Assembly (NCBI RefSeq): GCF_010882175.1
Contig: NZ_WKLH01000001.1
Coordinates: forward strand, 1,195,464-1,259,463
From: Mangrovibacterium lignilyticum
Lineage (GTDB): Bacteria; Bacteroidota; Bacteroidia; Bacteroidales; Prolixibacteraceae
DNA length: 64,000 bases
Direction: 5' to 3'
Made by a program: the position numbers and the translations under genes
Shown here: positions 34,948 through 42,812 of the stretch, one piece after another
How the letters are laid out: each line of letters begins with the position of its first letter
Position numbering within the stretch: the stretch's first letter is position 1
Notes under the pieces: model-generated
What the model saw: only the letters and a program-made list of their open reading frames with translations
The model's database searches: none
What the model was told of the DNA's origin: nothing

Positions 34948-36327
34948 ATGAAAAACAAAAAAAACCTATTCTTCCTGTTAATTCCCATTCTTTTGCTGAT
35001 CTTGATTTTTGCCTTTCGGGCCCAAAATGAGGAAAATGTTCTACTAACCGCCAAAGTCAAGCGCGGCGACTTCCAGGTAAAAGTCTATTCCTCCGGACAA
35101 ATCGAATCAGAAAACAAAGAAAACATCCAGGTGCCAGCCAAACTGTCTGATCGCAGTCTCCGGATTTGGAATCTGAAAATTACAGAATTGGTGGAAGAAG
35201 GAACCTATGTGGACTCTGGTGACTTTGTAGCCCGGCTCGATCCGGAAGCAGTCCTGGAGCAAATCAAAAACGTGCAGGACGAAATGGACAAATCCTTCAC
35301 GGAATACGAAGACGCAAAAATTGATTCGAACCTGAATTTATCGAACCAACGCGATGCCATTACCAATGCCAGTTTGGATATGGAAGAAAAAGACATCATT
35401 GTGAAAGAATCAATTTATGAGTCGCCTTCCATCCAGAAAAAAGCGCAAATGGATTACGACAAAGCAACACGCAAACTGGAACAGGAAAAAAATGCTTATG
35501 TCCTGAAAAGAAAGCAGGAAGAAAATAAGGTTAACCGGCAATTCATTAACTACCGCCAACTAAAAGAGCGCCACGATGGGCTACAGGAGCTTTTCAATTC
35601 GCTAACAATTACAGCTCCAAAATCTGGCATTATAACCTACATTAAAAATCCGTGGGGCATCACCAAAGTTGGTTCCGATGTTGGAGGCAACGGTTCCGTA
35701 GCGACGATCCCGGATATGACCAACCTCATTTCACGCACATTCATCAACGAGATAGATATATCAAAGGTCAAGGAAGGGCAAAACGTAGCGCTCGGCATTG
35801 ATGCCTTCCCCGATAAAAAGATGACAGGCAAAGTGCTCACCATTGCCAACATCGGGCAATCGATGCCGAACAGCGATGCCAAGGTTTTCGAAGTAAAAAT
35901 AAAAGTGTTCGGCGAAGACAAAGACCTGAAACCGGCCATGACAACCAGCAACGTGGTTTATGCCAACCTCTACAAAGACACACTGAGTATACCGGTGGAT
36001 GCCGTTTTTAAAAATGACAGCCTGCAATTTGTGTATCTGAACGACGGAAAAATCACTCGCCAAATCGTTAAACTGGGTGAATCGAACGAGAACTACGTGA
36101 TCGTGACCAAAGGGTTGGATGAAGGAGATATTGTTTGTTTGAATGAACCGGACAACGGGACGGAACTTTCGCTGAAAGGGATGGAGATATACGAAGAGAT
36201 CAAGCAGGAAATCGAAGCACGGAAAAAGCAAGCTGAAGAAGAGCAATTGAAAGGCGAAAAGCAACCGGACAAATCGCCTGATCATGCTCAGGCCGGCGCT
36301 CCCCAAACGATCGTGATTAGCCAGTAA
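34948..36327 (+). CDS. Periplasmic adaptor protein of an efflux system (HlyD/MacA-like)
   Basis: Membrane-fusion protein of 459 aa. One N-terminal transmembrane anchor (about 5-22, LFFLLIPILLLILIFAF) is followed by a biotinyl-lipoyl half-motif. A long alpha-helical hairpin (about 110-215, many Lys/Glu/Gln) comes next, then a beta-barrel domain and a membrane-proximal domain (LSIPVDAVFKNDSLQFVYLNDG). It ends in a charged KKQAEEEQLKGEKQPDKSPD tail. It bridges an inner-membrane transporter and a TolC channel. It heads a four-gene operon with an FtsX-type permease, TolC and a second adaptor. Substrate unknown. Confidence 0.9.
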   Translation: MKNKKNLFFLLIPILLLILIFAFRAQNEENVLLTAKVKRGDFQVKVYSSGQIESENKENIQVPAKLSDRSLRIWNLKITELVEEGTYVDSGDFVARLDPEAVLEQIKNVQDEMDKSFTEYEDAKIDSNLNLSNQRDAITNASLDMEEKDIIVKESIYESPSIQKKAQMDYDKATRKLEQEKNAYVLKRKQEENKVNRQFINYRQLKERHDGLQELFNSLTITAPKSGIITYIKNPWGITKVGSDVGGNGSVATIPDMTNLISRTFINEIDISKVKEGQNVALGIDAFPDKKMTGKVLTIANIGQSMPNSDAKVFEVKIKVFGEDKDLKPAMTTSNVVYANLYKDTLSIPVDAVFKNDSLQFVYLNDGKITRQIVKLGESNENYVIVTKGLDEGDIVCLNEPDNGTELSLKGMEIYEEIKQEIEARKKQAEEEQLKGEKQPDKSPDHAQAGAPQTIVISQ

Positions 36328-36351
36328 AACCCATCCTAAAATTCAGCTAAA

Positions 36352-37725
36352 ATGATTATCAAAAAATACTTGCACGACATCGTCATTGCAATCGAAGCCA
36401 TTTTTGCCAACAAGGTAAAATCCCTGCTCACCGCGCTTGGAATCATCTTTGGAGTAGCAGCGGTTATCAGCATGATGGCAATTGGGAACGGCGCCGAACA
36501 TGAGATCCTGGAACAAATCAAGATGGTTGGTGTGAACAACATCATCGTAACCCCCTCCGATTTTGTTGTTGGAGAAAACAACACCAATAACAGCGACGAA
36601 AAAAACTCAGGCAAAAAATTTTCCAAAGGGCTGACCCTTATGGATGTTCAGGCCATGAAGGAAATTATCCCCTCTGTTTCAAAAATATGTCCGGCCGTTT
36701 CATTCAACTATTCCGCGATGATTGACGGGAAAAGTAAACCGGTTGTACTGGAAGGAACCACCGAGAACTATTTTGAACTCTTCAACATCAATCTCCAGAG
36801 CGGCCATCTGTTTAACGATTTTCAGGATAAATCGGGGCAACCCGTTTGCATTATCGGCGACAATGTCAAGTCCGTCTTCTTCAAACAGGACGACCCTGTT
36901 GGCAAATACATCAAATGCGGCAAAATATGGTTGAAAATTATCGGAGTGGCCGAACGACGTGACTTCACGGCATCTGCATCCGACGAAATGGGCATCAGCA
37001 GTTCCGACAACAAAATATTTGTCCCCATACAAACTTTGCTGCTTCGATTCAAAGACCGCTCGCTGATTCGTGCCGACGAAGTTGAAAAGGTGAACTCGAA
37101 CAAAGGAGGCGGCGGCGGCATCATCATCATAGGCGGTATGGAGCAAAAAGATGATGCCATTGATGAAGACCGGAATATCAACCAACTCAGCAAAATTGTC
37201 ATTCAGGTGAAGGAAACCGAGCAACTCAGCGCGACAGCCAGCGTGGTCAAAAAAATGCTGCTACGTCGCCATTCAGACTTGTACGACTTCGAGGTAACCA
37301 TTCCGGAACTACTGCTGAAACAACAGCAGCGAACTAAAAACATTTTCAACATTGTGCTGGGTGCCATTGCCGGCATTTCTCTTATCGTAGGTGGCATCGG
37401 GATTATGAATATTATGCTGGCTTCTGTTTTGGAACGCATCAGGGAAATAGGTCTGCGCCTATCAATCGGGGCATCCAAGAAAGATATCGTCGCCCAGTTT
37501 TTAGCCGAATCAACGCTGATTAGCATTACCGGTGGCTTCATCGGAATCATCTTCGGCGTTGGCCTTTCCATGGCGATTACAGCAATCTTTGACATCAAAA
37601 CCATCGTTTCCTTTTTCAGCATCGTAATCGCCTTTGGTGTTTCCGCCATTGTTGGAATCTCCTTTGGTTACATCCCTGCGAAAAAAGCCGCAAAGAAAGA
37701 TCCGATTGAATCGCTCCGACAATAA
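36352..37725 (+). CDS. MacB-like ABC transporter permease (FtsX family), no ATPase domain
   Basis: Inner-membrane permease of 457 aa. A first transmembrane helix (about 21-45, SLLTALGIIFGVAAVISMMAIGNGA) is followed by a large MacB periplasmic core domain. Three C-terminal helices from about 335 complete the FtsX fold (IVLGAIAGISLIVGGIGIMNIMLASV, then ISITGGFIGIIFGVGLSMAI and FFSIVIAFGVSAIVGISFGYIP). The ending PAKKAAKKDPIESLR is the usual coupling-region tail. A Gly-Ile-rich stretch (about 252-262) interrupts the periplasmic domain. Unlike MacB it lacks the fused N-terminal ATPase, and none is encoded in the operon. Confidence 0.92.
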   Translation: MIIKKYLHDIVIAIEAIFANKVKSLLTALGIIFGVAAVISMMAIGNGAEHEILEQIKMVGVNNIIVTPSDFVVGENNTNNSDEKNSGKKFSKGLTLMDVQAMKEIIPSVSKICPAVSFNYSAMIDGKSKPVVLEGTTENYFELFNINLQSGHLFNDFQDKSGQPVCIIGDNVKSVFFKQDDPVGKYIKCGKIWLKIIGVAERRDFTASASDEMGISSSDNKIFVPIQTLLLRFKDRSLIRADEVEKVNSNKGGGGGIIIIGGMEQKDDAIDEDRNINQLSKIVIQVKETEQLSATASVVKKMLLRRHSDLYDFEVTIPELLLKQQQRTKNIFNIVLGAIAGISLIVGGIGIMNIMLASVLERIREIGLRLSIGASKKDIVAQFLAESTLISITGGFIGIIFGVGLSMAITAIFDIKTIVSFFSIVIAFGVSAIVGISFGYIPAKKAAKKDPIESLRQ

Positions 37726-37774
37726 AATGACAACCCAACTTTTCAAAAAAAACCAAACTGAAAAACACACAACA

Positions 37775-39256
37775 ATGAAATATATCGCACTCCTTTTAAT
37801 TGTATGTAGTATTTCGGTCAATGCATTTTCGCAGAACGACCACTTGCAGCTGACCCTGGACGACGTGATTGAAATGGCCTCCCTAAATTCAATCGATGCC
37901 TTTCGTATTCAAAACATGTATCGCGCCAGTTTCTGGGAATACCGTTATTATAAGGCTGATCGTCTGCCCACCCTGACTCTCTCGGCCACGCCGGTCGACT
38001 TTAACCGCTACCGAACCCGGGAATATAACTTTCAAACCAACGAAGAAGAATACGTTCAGCGGGAATACCTGAATTCTGACTTCAGCCTTTCGCTGACTCA
38101 AAATATAGCGCTTACCGGAGGTAATTTCTTTTTGAGTTCCGATCTGGGAATGGTTAAAAACCTCGGCGACAGCCAGAACGACAGTTACCAGTCGACTCCA
38201 ATTAGTATCGGCTACCAGCAAAGTCTGAACGGCTACAATGCCCTGAAGTGGGAAGCGAAAATTGAACCACTCAAATTCGAAAAAGCAAAAAAAGAACTGA
38301 TCGAATCCCGTGAATCATTGTCAATCACGGCCTCCTCAAAATTTTTCAACTTGGTTGATGCACAAATTCAACTCAATATTGCACAAAACAATCTGGCCAG
38401 CAATGACACACTTTATCGGCTGGGGAAAGGTCGTTTCCAGGTGGGAACGGTAACCCAGGACGATTTGCTAACTTTAGAATTGAATTTACTGAAAGCTAAA
38501 CAATCCTTAAACGAATCAAACTCGGAGGTGCAGCGGGCCCAGGCCGACCTGAATTCGTTCTTGGGATTAGATAAAACTACGGTGATCGATTGCACCATTC
38601 CTACTGATATTCCGGACATGCAGATTAAGGCCGCCCAGGCAATTGACAAGGCGTTAGAAAATAACCCAATTACACTCGAGCATCAACAACGACTGCTGGA
38701 ACAAGATGAATCGGTCGCAAAAGCGAAGGCAGAGGCTGGTTTCAATTCGAGCATATATGCGGTGTATGGTCTAGACCAGTCATCCAATGAATTTTCAGAA
38801 GTCTACAAAAGCCCCGAAAATAGCCAACGTTTGCGTCTGGGCATCAGTGTCCCCATTGTCGATTGGGGCCGCCGCAAAGGCCGTTACCAAATGGCTCAGT
38901 ATAACCGGGAGGTTGTGAAAGCGACCATTGAGCAAGCACAGATCGATTTTGAGCAAGAGCTTTTCCAGGATGTTATGGAGTTCAACCTGCAGGCCGAACA
39001 GGTAAAAACTGCCGGACTGGCCGATACGGTTGCCCACAAAGGATATGAAGTCGCTCTGCAACGGTTCCTGATTGGCAAGGTTGACGTCGTGAAACTCAAT
39101 ATCGCCCGAAATGATCTTGAGACCGCCCGCCGCTCTTACATCAGTGCTGTTCGCAAATACTGGAACTATTATTACACCCTCCGAATGAAAACCTTGTTCG
39201 ATTTCGTAAAGAATGAAACACTATCCGCCGAATACGATAAGTTACTTGAAAAATGA
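37775..39256 (+). CDS. TolC-family outer-membrane efflux channel
   Basis: Outer-membrane factor of 493 aa. The start is placed at ATG 37775, which gives a clean signal peptide (MKYIALLLIVCSISVNAFSQ); the frame extends upstream into the permease gene but without a signal sequence. Two OEP repeats follow, with the helical stretches YRLGKGRFQVGTVTQDDLLTLELNLLKAKQSLNES and ALQRFLIGKVDVVKLNIARNDLETARRSYISAVRKYWNYYYTLR typical of TolC. It begins 49 bp after the permease stop and its stop overlaps the start of the second adaptor gene, so the operon is tightly arranged. Confidence 0.92.
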   Translation: MKYIALLLIVCSISVNAFSQNDHLQLTLDDVIEMASLNSIDAFRIQNMYRASFWEYRYYKADRLPTLTLSATPVDFNRYRTREYNFQTNEEEYVQREYLNSDFSLSLTQNIALTGGNFFLSSDLGMVKNLGDSQNDSYQSTPISIGYQQSLNGYNALKWEAKIEPLKFEKAKKELIESRESLSITASSKFFNLVDAQIQLNIAQNNLASNDTLYRLGKGRFQVGTVTQDDLLTLELNLLKAKQSLNESNSEVQRAQADLNSFLGLDKTTVIDCTIPTDIPDMQIKAAQAIDKALENNPITLEHQQRLLEQDESVAKAKAEAGFNSSIYAVYGLDQSSNEFSEVYKSPENSQRLRLGISVPIVDWGRRKGRYQMAQYNREVVKATIEQAQIDFEQELFQDVMEFNLQAEQVKTAGLADTVAHKGYEVALQRFLIGKVDVVKLNIARNDLETARRSYISAVRKYWNYYYTLRMKTLFDFVKNETLSAEYDKLLEK

Positions 39257-40497
39257 TCCTCATGAAACAAAATAAAAAGATCTTATTCATTGCGGCAGCA
39301 GCAACTTTGATCGTCACAATTGCCGTCATCACGTTGACGACGGGGACTGAATCAGGCAATAGCAAAACGATTCGACGAGGCAACCTGGTAGCTGCGATCA
39401 ATGGACGTGGCGAAGTTCAAGGTGAAAAGTCCGTCCGAATTGAGCTGCCAGAGGCCGTTCAGGATAACCAATTTCGGGTTTGGGGTTACAAAATAACCGA
39501 CATAATCCAGGAAGGGAAGAAAGTAAAAAAAGGCGATTTCATCGTCCAACTCGACCCGAGCGAATTAATGAACAACATGCGGGAGCAAATGACCAGAAAA
39601 GAAAAGGTTGATGCCGACCTTAAAAATGCGGTCATTGACAGCACCGTAACACTGACTGCCAAGCGCGAAGACATATTAAACGCCAAACTGGAATTGCAAT
39701 ACAAACAGATTGACCTGGACATGTCCCAATTCGAATCGGGAGCAGAACAGCGGAAAGCCATGATGGCCTACCAAAAAGCGCAAATTCAACTCGACAAATC
39801 GAAACGGGATTACCTGCTGGCACAAAACAGGTTGAAAATTAGAATCTCCCGATACGAATCGAATGCTTATCAACTGCAACAACTAATCAACAGATTCCAA
39901 CAAGCCTTGGCAGCCATGCGCATTTCATCGCCCGGCGAAGGAATTGTAATGATCGGAGAAGATTTTATGGGAAAGAAACTAAGCAAAGACAGCCGCATCA
40001 GCACCTGGATGCCGCTGCTGGCCACCCTTCCCGACATGTCATCCGCTATCGTTGAAACTTACATCAAAGAAATTGAAATCACCAAGATCAATCTGGGAGA
40101 TTCAGCCAGCATTGTGGTTGATGCGATCCCAAACAAAACCTTTACCGGAAAAGTGATTAAAATTGCCAATATGGGTGAGGAGAAAAGTGGCTTCGACATG
40201 AAAGTATTCCGCGTCATTATTCGCTTCGACCATGTTGACGGAGATCTGAAACCCGGGATGACCTGCAACAACGACATTATCTTCGCGAACTACGGAAACC
40301 AGCTGTTGGCACCACTCAAAGCCATCTTTTCAAAAGGCGACAACCGCTACGTCTACCTGAAACGCAGCGGTGAAGTTGTGGAACAAGCTGTTGAACTGGG
40401 TGCTGAAGACGATCAGAATGTCGTTGTCATAAAAGGCCTGAGTGAAGGTGATCGGGTTCTGCTGTACCAACCCGACTCGACTGAAATCAAGAGTTAA
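39253..40497 (+). CDS. Second periplasmic adaptor protein (HlyD-like)
   Basis: Membrane-fusion protein of 414 aa and paralogue of the first adaptor. The N-terminal anchor is at about 9-30 (ILFIAAAATLIVTIAVITL). A helical hairpin (about 105-210) and beta-barrel part (DSASIVVDAIPNKTFTGKVIKIANMG) follow, with the domain pattern LKPGMTCNNDIIFANYGNQLLAPLKAIF. The ATG at 39253 overlaps the TolC TGA (ATGA); ATG 39262 is an alternative. Both adaptors share EGxxVxxGDFIxxLDP and AIPNKxFTGKV-like segments, suggesting duplication. Why one system needs two adaptors is unknown; a heteromeric adaptor ring is one possibility. Confidence 0.9.
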   Translation: MILMKQNKKILFIAAAATLIVTIAVITLTTGTESGNSKTIRRGNLVAAINGRGEVQGEKSVRIELPEAVQDNQFRVWGYKITDIIQEGKKVKKGDFIVQLDPSELMNNMREQMTRKEKVDADLKNAVIDSTVTLTAKREDILNAKLELQYKQIDLDMSQFESGAEQRKAMMAYQKAQIQLDKSKRDYLLAQNRLKIRISRYESNAYQLQQLINRFQQALAAMRISSPGEGIVMIGEDFMGKKLSKDSRISTWMPLLATLPDMSSAIVETYIKEIEITKINLGDSASIVVDAIPNKTFTGKVIKIANMGEEKSGFDMKVFRVIIRFDHVDGDLKPGMTCNNDIIFANYGNQLLAPLKAIFSKGDNRYVYLKRSGEVVEQAVELGAEDDQNVVVIKGLSEGDRVLLYQPDSTEIKS

Positions 40498-40594
40498 CCC
40501 TTCTAGAGACCATAAATATTGATTCCAAACACGGAGTCATTCTGACAAAATGTAAAAGATCATTAAAATCAGTCGCCTAATCCACAAAAGATTT

Positions 40595-40602
40595 TATCTT
40601 TG
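40595..40602 (+). promoter_or_regulatory. Promoter -7 box for mdh
   Basis: TATCTTTG, 43 bp before the mdh ATG. Confidence 0.5.
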
Positions 40603-40644
40603 TTTACCGTAAAAATTAGTGAAAAAAAATCAAAATATTAAGTT

Positions 40645-41571
40645 ATGAAAGTTACAGTAGTTGGTGCAGGTGCTGTAGGTGCTAGTTGTGCAGAATATAT
40701 CGCAATTAAAGATTTCGCTGACGAGATTGTTTTAGTTGATATTAAAGAAGGTGTTGCAGAAGGAAAAGCAATGGACTTGATGCAAACTGCTTCATTGAAC
40801 GGGTTCGATTCAACAATCACCGGTTCAACGAACGATTATTCAAAAACAGCAGGTAGCGATGTTGCAGTTATCACCAGTGGTATTCCGCGTAAACCAGGTA
40901 TGACTCGTGAAGAATTAATCGGCATCAATGCTGGTATCGTAAAAACAGTTGCTGAAAACCTGATCAAATATTCTCCCAATGTTATCCTGATTGTTGTTAG
41001 TAACCCAATGGATACAATGGCATATTTGGCTCATAAAGCAACAGGTCTGCCTAAAAACCGCATCATCGGCATGGGTGGCGCATTGGATAGTGCTCGTTTC
41101 AAATTCCGTTTAGCTGAAGCGTTGGATTGCCCGCAATCAGATATTTCGGCAATGGTAATCGGCGGACACTCTGACACTGGAATGGTTCCTTTAATTGAAA
41201 AAGCAGTTCGTAACAGCGCCCTTGTTTCAGAATTCCTTTCAGCAGAAAAAATGGCTGAAGTTGTTGAAGCAACCAAAGTTGGTGGTGCTACTTTGACAAA
41301 ATTACTGGGTACAAGTGCCTGGTATGCTCCAGGAGCAGCAGTTTCCGAATTGGTTCGTGCCATCGCACTGGACTCTAAAAAAATGTTCCCATGTTCGGCG
41401 TTGCTGGAAGGCGAATACGGCTTGAACGATATCTCGATCGGTGTACCTTGCGTACTCGGTAAAAACGGAATTGAAAAAATCGTTGAGGTTTCACTTTCTG
41501 ATACTGAGAAAGAAAAATTAGCGACCAGTGCCGAAGGCGTTAAAAAAACGAATGCCTTACTTCAAGCTTAA
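40645..41571 (+). CDS. mdh: Malate dehydrogenase
   Basis: NAD-dependent malate dehydrogenase of 308 aa, LDH-like type. The Rossmann GAGAVGASCAEYIA (8-21) is followed by the acidic ribose ligand in VLVDIKEG. The substrate loop is GIPRKPGMTREEL, catalytic His175 lies in IGGHSDTGMVPL, and GALDSARFKFRLAEAL contributes the substrate Arg. It interconverts malate and oxaloacetate in the TCA cycle. Arg in the mobile loop (RKPGMTR) favours malate over lactate. It is a single-gene unit with promoter and terminator, with codon use typical of a strongly expressed gene. Confidence 0.96.
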   Translation: MKVTVVGAGAVGASCAEYIAIKDFADEIVLVDIKEGVAEGKAMDLMQTASLNGFDSTITGSTNDYSKTAGSDVAVITSGIPRKPGMTREELIGINAGIVKTVAENLIKYSPNVILIVVSNPMDTMAYLAHKATGLPKNRIIGMGGALDSARFKFRLAEALDCPQSDISAMVIGGHSDTGMVPLIEKAVRNSALVSEFLSAEKMAEVVEATKVGGATLTKLLGTSAWYAPGAAVSELVRAIALDSKKMFPCSALLEGEYGLNDISIGVPCVLGKNGIEKIVEVSLSDTEKEKLATSAEGVKKTNALLQA

Positions 41572-41592
41572 AATCTACTATTTCAACATAGA

Positions 41593-41627
41593 AAATGCCA
41601 CTGCAATTGTAGTGGCATTTTTATTTT
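41593..41627 (+). terminator. Intrinsic terminator after mdh
   Basis: AAATGCCACT (41593-41602) pairs with AGTGGCATTT (41611-41620), followed by TTATTTT. Confidence 0.9.
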
Positions 41628-41728
41628 CCGGCCAACCGCTCCCCTGGTCTAAACATTACACATTTGGAAGAAAATTAATTCCCTTATATTTAGCCTCTCC
41701 GAAAAAACAACGATTTAATTGAGAACTG

Positions 41729-42181
41729 ATGTTTCGAAAAACGATTGAGTTGCCCCTTGAAATGATTGAGTTGGAAGAAGACAATTACCACCTGATGCTC
41801 AAAAGCCGCCTATCGGACGGAGAAGATGCCTGGTGGATTGTTGATACCGGCGCTTCAAAAACTGTTTTCGACCGAAATCAGGAACACTATTTCACGTTGG
41901 TTGAAAGCCAAAGCAAACAGCAATATCAGAGTGCCGGCATCAACGAAGGCATGGTTGATACCAAAGTGGGAAATATCACGAAAATCCAATTCGGCCCGCT
42001 GAAAATAAAAAACCTGAAAGTCGCGTTGATTGATCTGAAGCATGTCAACGACATCTACCAAAAATACCACGACAAGCGCGTTGCCGGGCTGTTAGGAAGC
42101 GATGTGCTGGCCGTTTATGGCTGCCGAATTGATTACCTGAACAAAAGCATTTCCTTTCAAACCAAACCCATTCAAAAATAA
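41729..42181 (+). CDS. Retropepsin-like aspartic protease domain protein
   Basis: A 150-aa cytoplasmic protein with a single retroviral-type aspartic protease fold (clan AA). The active-site triad is in WWIVDTGASKTVF (Asp39-Thr-Gly), and VAGLLGSDVLAVYGCRIDY provides the second hydrophobic-hydrophobic-Gly motif. It would need to dimerize to form an active site. There is no signal peptide. Substrate unknown. The neighbours mdh and the following hypothetical give no functional hint. Confidence 0.85.
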   Translation: MFRKTIELPLEMIELEEDNYHLMLKSRLSDGEDAWWIVDTGASKTVFDRNQEHYFTLVESQSKQQYQSAGINEGMVDTKVGNITKIQFGPLKIKNLKVALIDLKHVNDIYQKYHDKRVAGLLGSDVLAVYGCRIDYLNKSISFQTKPIQK

Positions 42182-42240
42182 GGAGCAAAAAAACTGTTCT
42201 AAAATAGATTACGATCAGGTGCACTTTCTCTAAAAATGAA

Positions 42241-42248
42241 TATATTTG
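42241..42248 (+). promoter_or_regulatory. Promoter -7 box upstream of the 136-aa hypothetical gene
   Basis: TATATTTG, about 50 bp before the ATG at 42299. Confidence 0.5.
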
Positions 42249-42298
42249 CGACCTGTTGAAAATAATGCAGAGCTAATTAGCTCATTTAATTGAGGTCG

Positions 42299-42709
42299 AT
42301 GAAAGTCAAAAAATACATAACCCGAAAATTGATTTGCCGCTTGTTGCTTTTTGCAGCAGTTGTGCTTTCGGCTGTATTATTCGACACTTATCATCAGGGA
42401 TCTGAGCAATTCGCCCAGGAAATGAGTCACCGTTCAGAACCTACTCAAAGCACAATTAGCACACCTGAATTTTGCGTCACCCCCTTAAGCTCCTTCAAGC
42501 TACTTAGCGGTGCCGACAAACTGTTTTCAGGCTTGGTTTTCGCCGGAAGCCAAAATGATTTGCTCGCTGCCTGGCACAACTACCGTTCCTTTCACCTGCT
42601 AAAAGCTGATTCGGTAAACTTGCCAAACACCTTCTTACTTTCGGCACATTTCATGAAATTTAATTGTTGTCACCACTCCAGTCCCGACGACAGTCCCGCT
42701 TCTGCTTAA
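42299..42709 (+). CDS. Hypothetical membrane-anchored protein upstream of secDF
   Basis: A 136-aa protein beginning MKVKKYITRKLICRLLLFA; a TTG three codons earlier is possible. One N-terminal transmembrane helix or signal anchor (about 12-30, LLLFAAVVLSAVLF) precedes a polar region. The end is Cys/His-rich (MKFNCCHHSSPDDSPASA), which could bind metal. I do not recognise a family. It has its own promoter box and lies about 100 bp before secDF in the same direction, so a link with membrane protein export is possible but unsupported. Confidence 0.6.
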   Translation: MKVKKYITRKLICRLLLFAAVVLSAVLFDTYHQGSEQFAQEMSHRSEPTQSTISTPEFCVTPLSSFKLLSGADKLFSGLVFAGSQNDLLAAWHNYRSFHLLKADSVNLPNTFLLSAHFMKFNCCHHSSPDDSPASA

Positions 42710-42812
42710 TTCATTACCAAAACTCAGGCCAATTTCCGCAATGGAAGAATTGCGCCTTCCCTATTCGAATCATTTTCAATATAAAAACGATAGATTTTAA
42801 ACTTTATACCAA

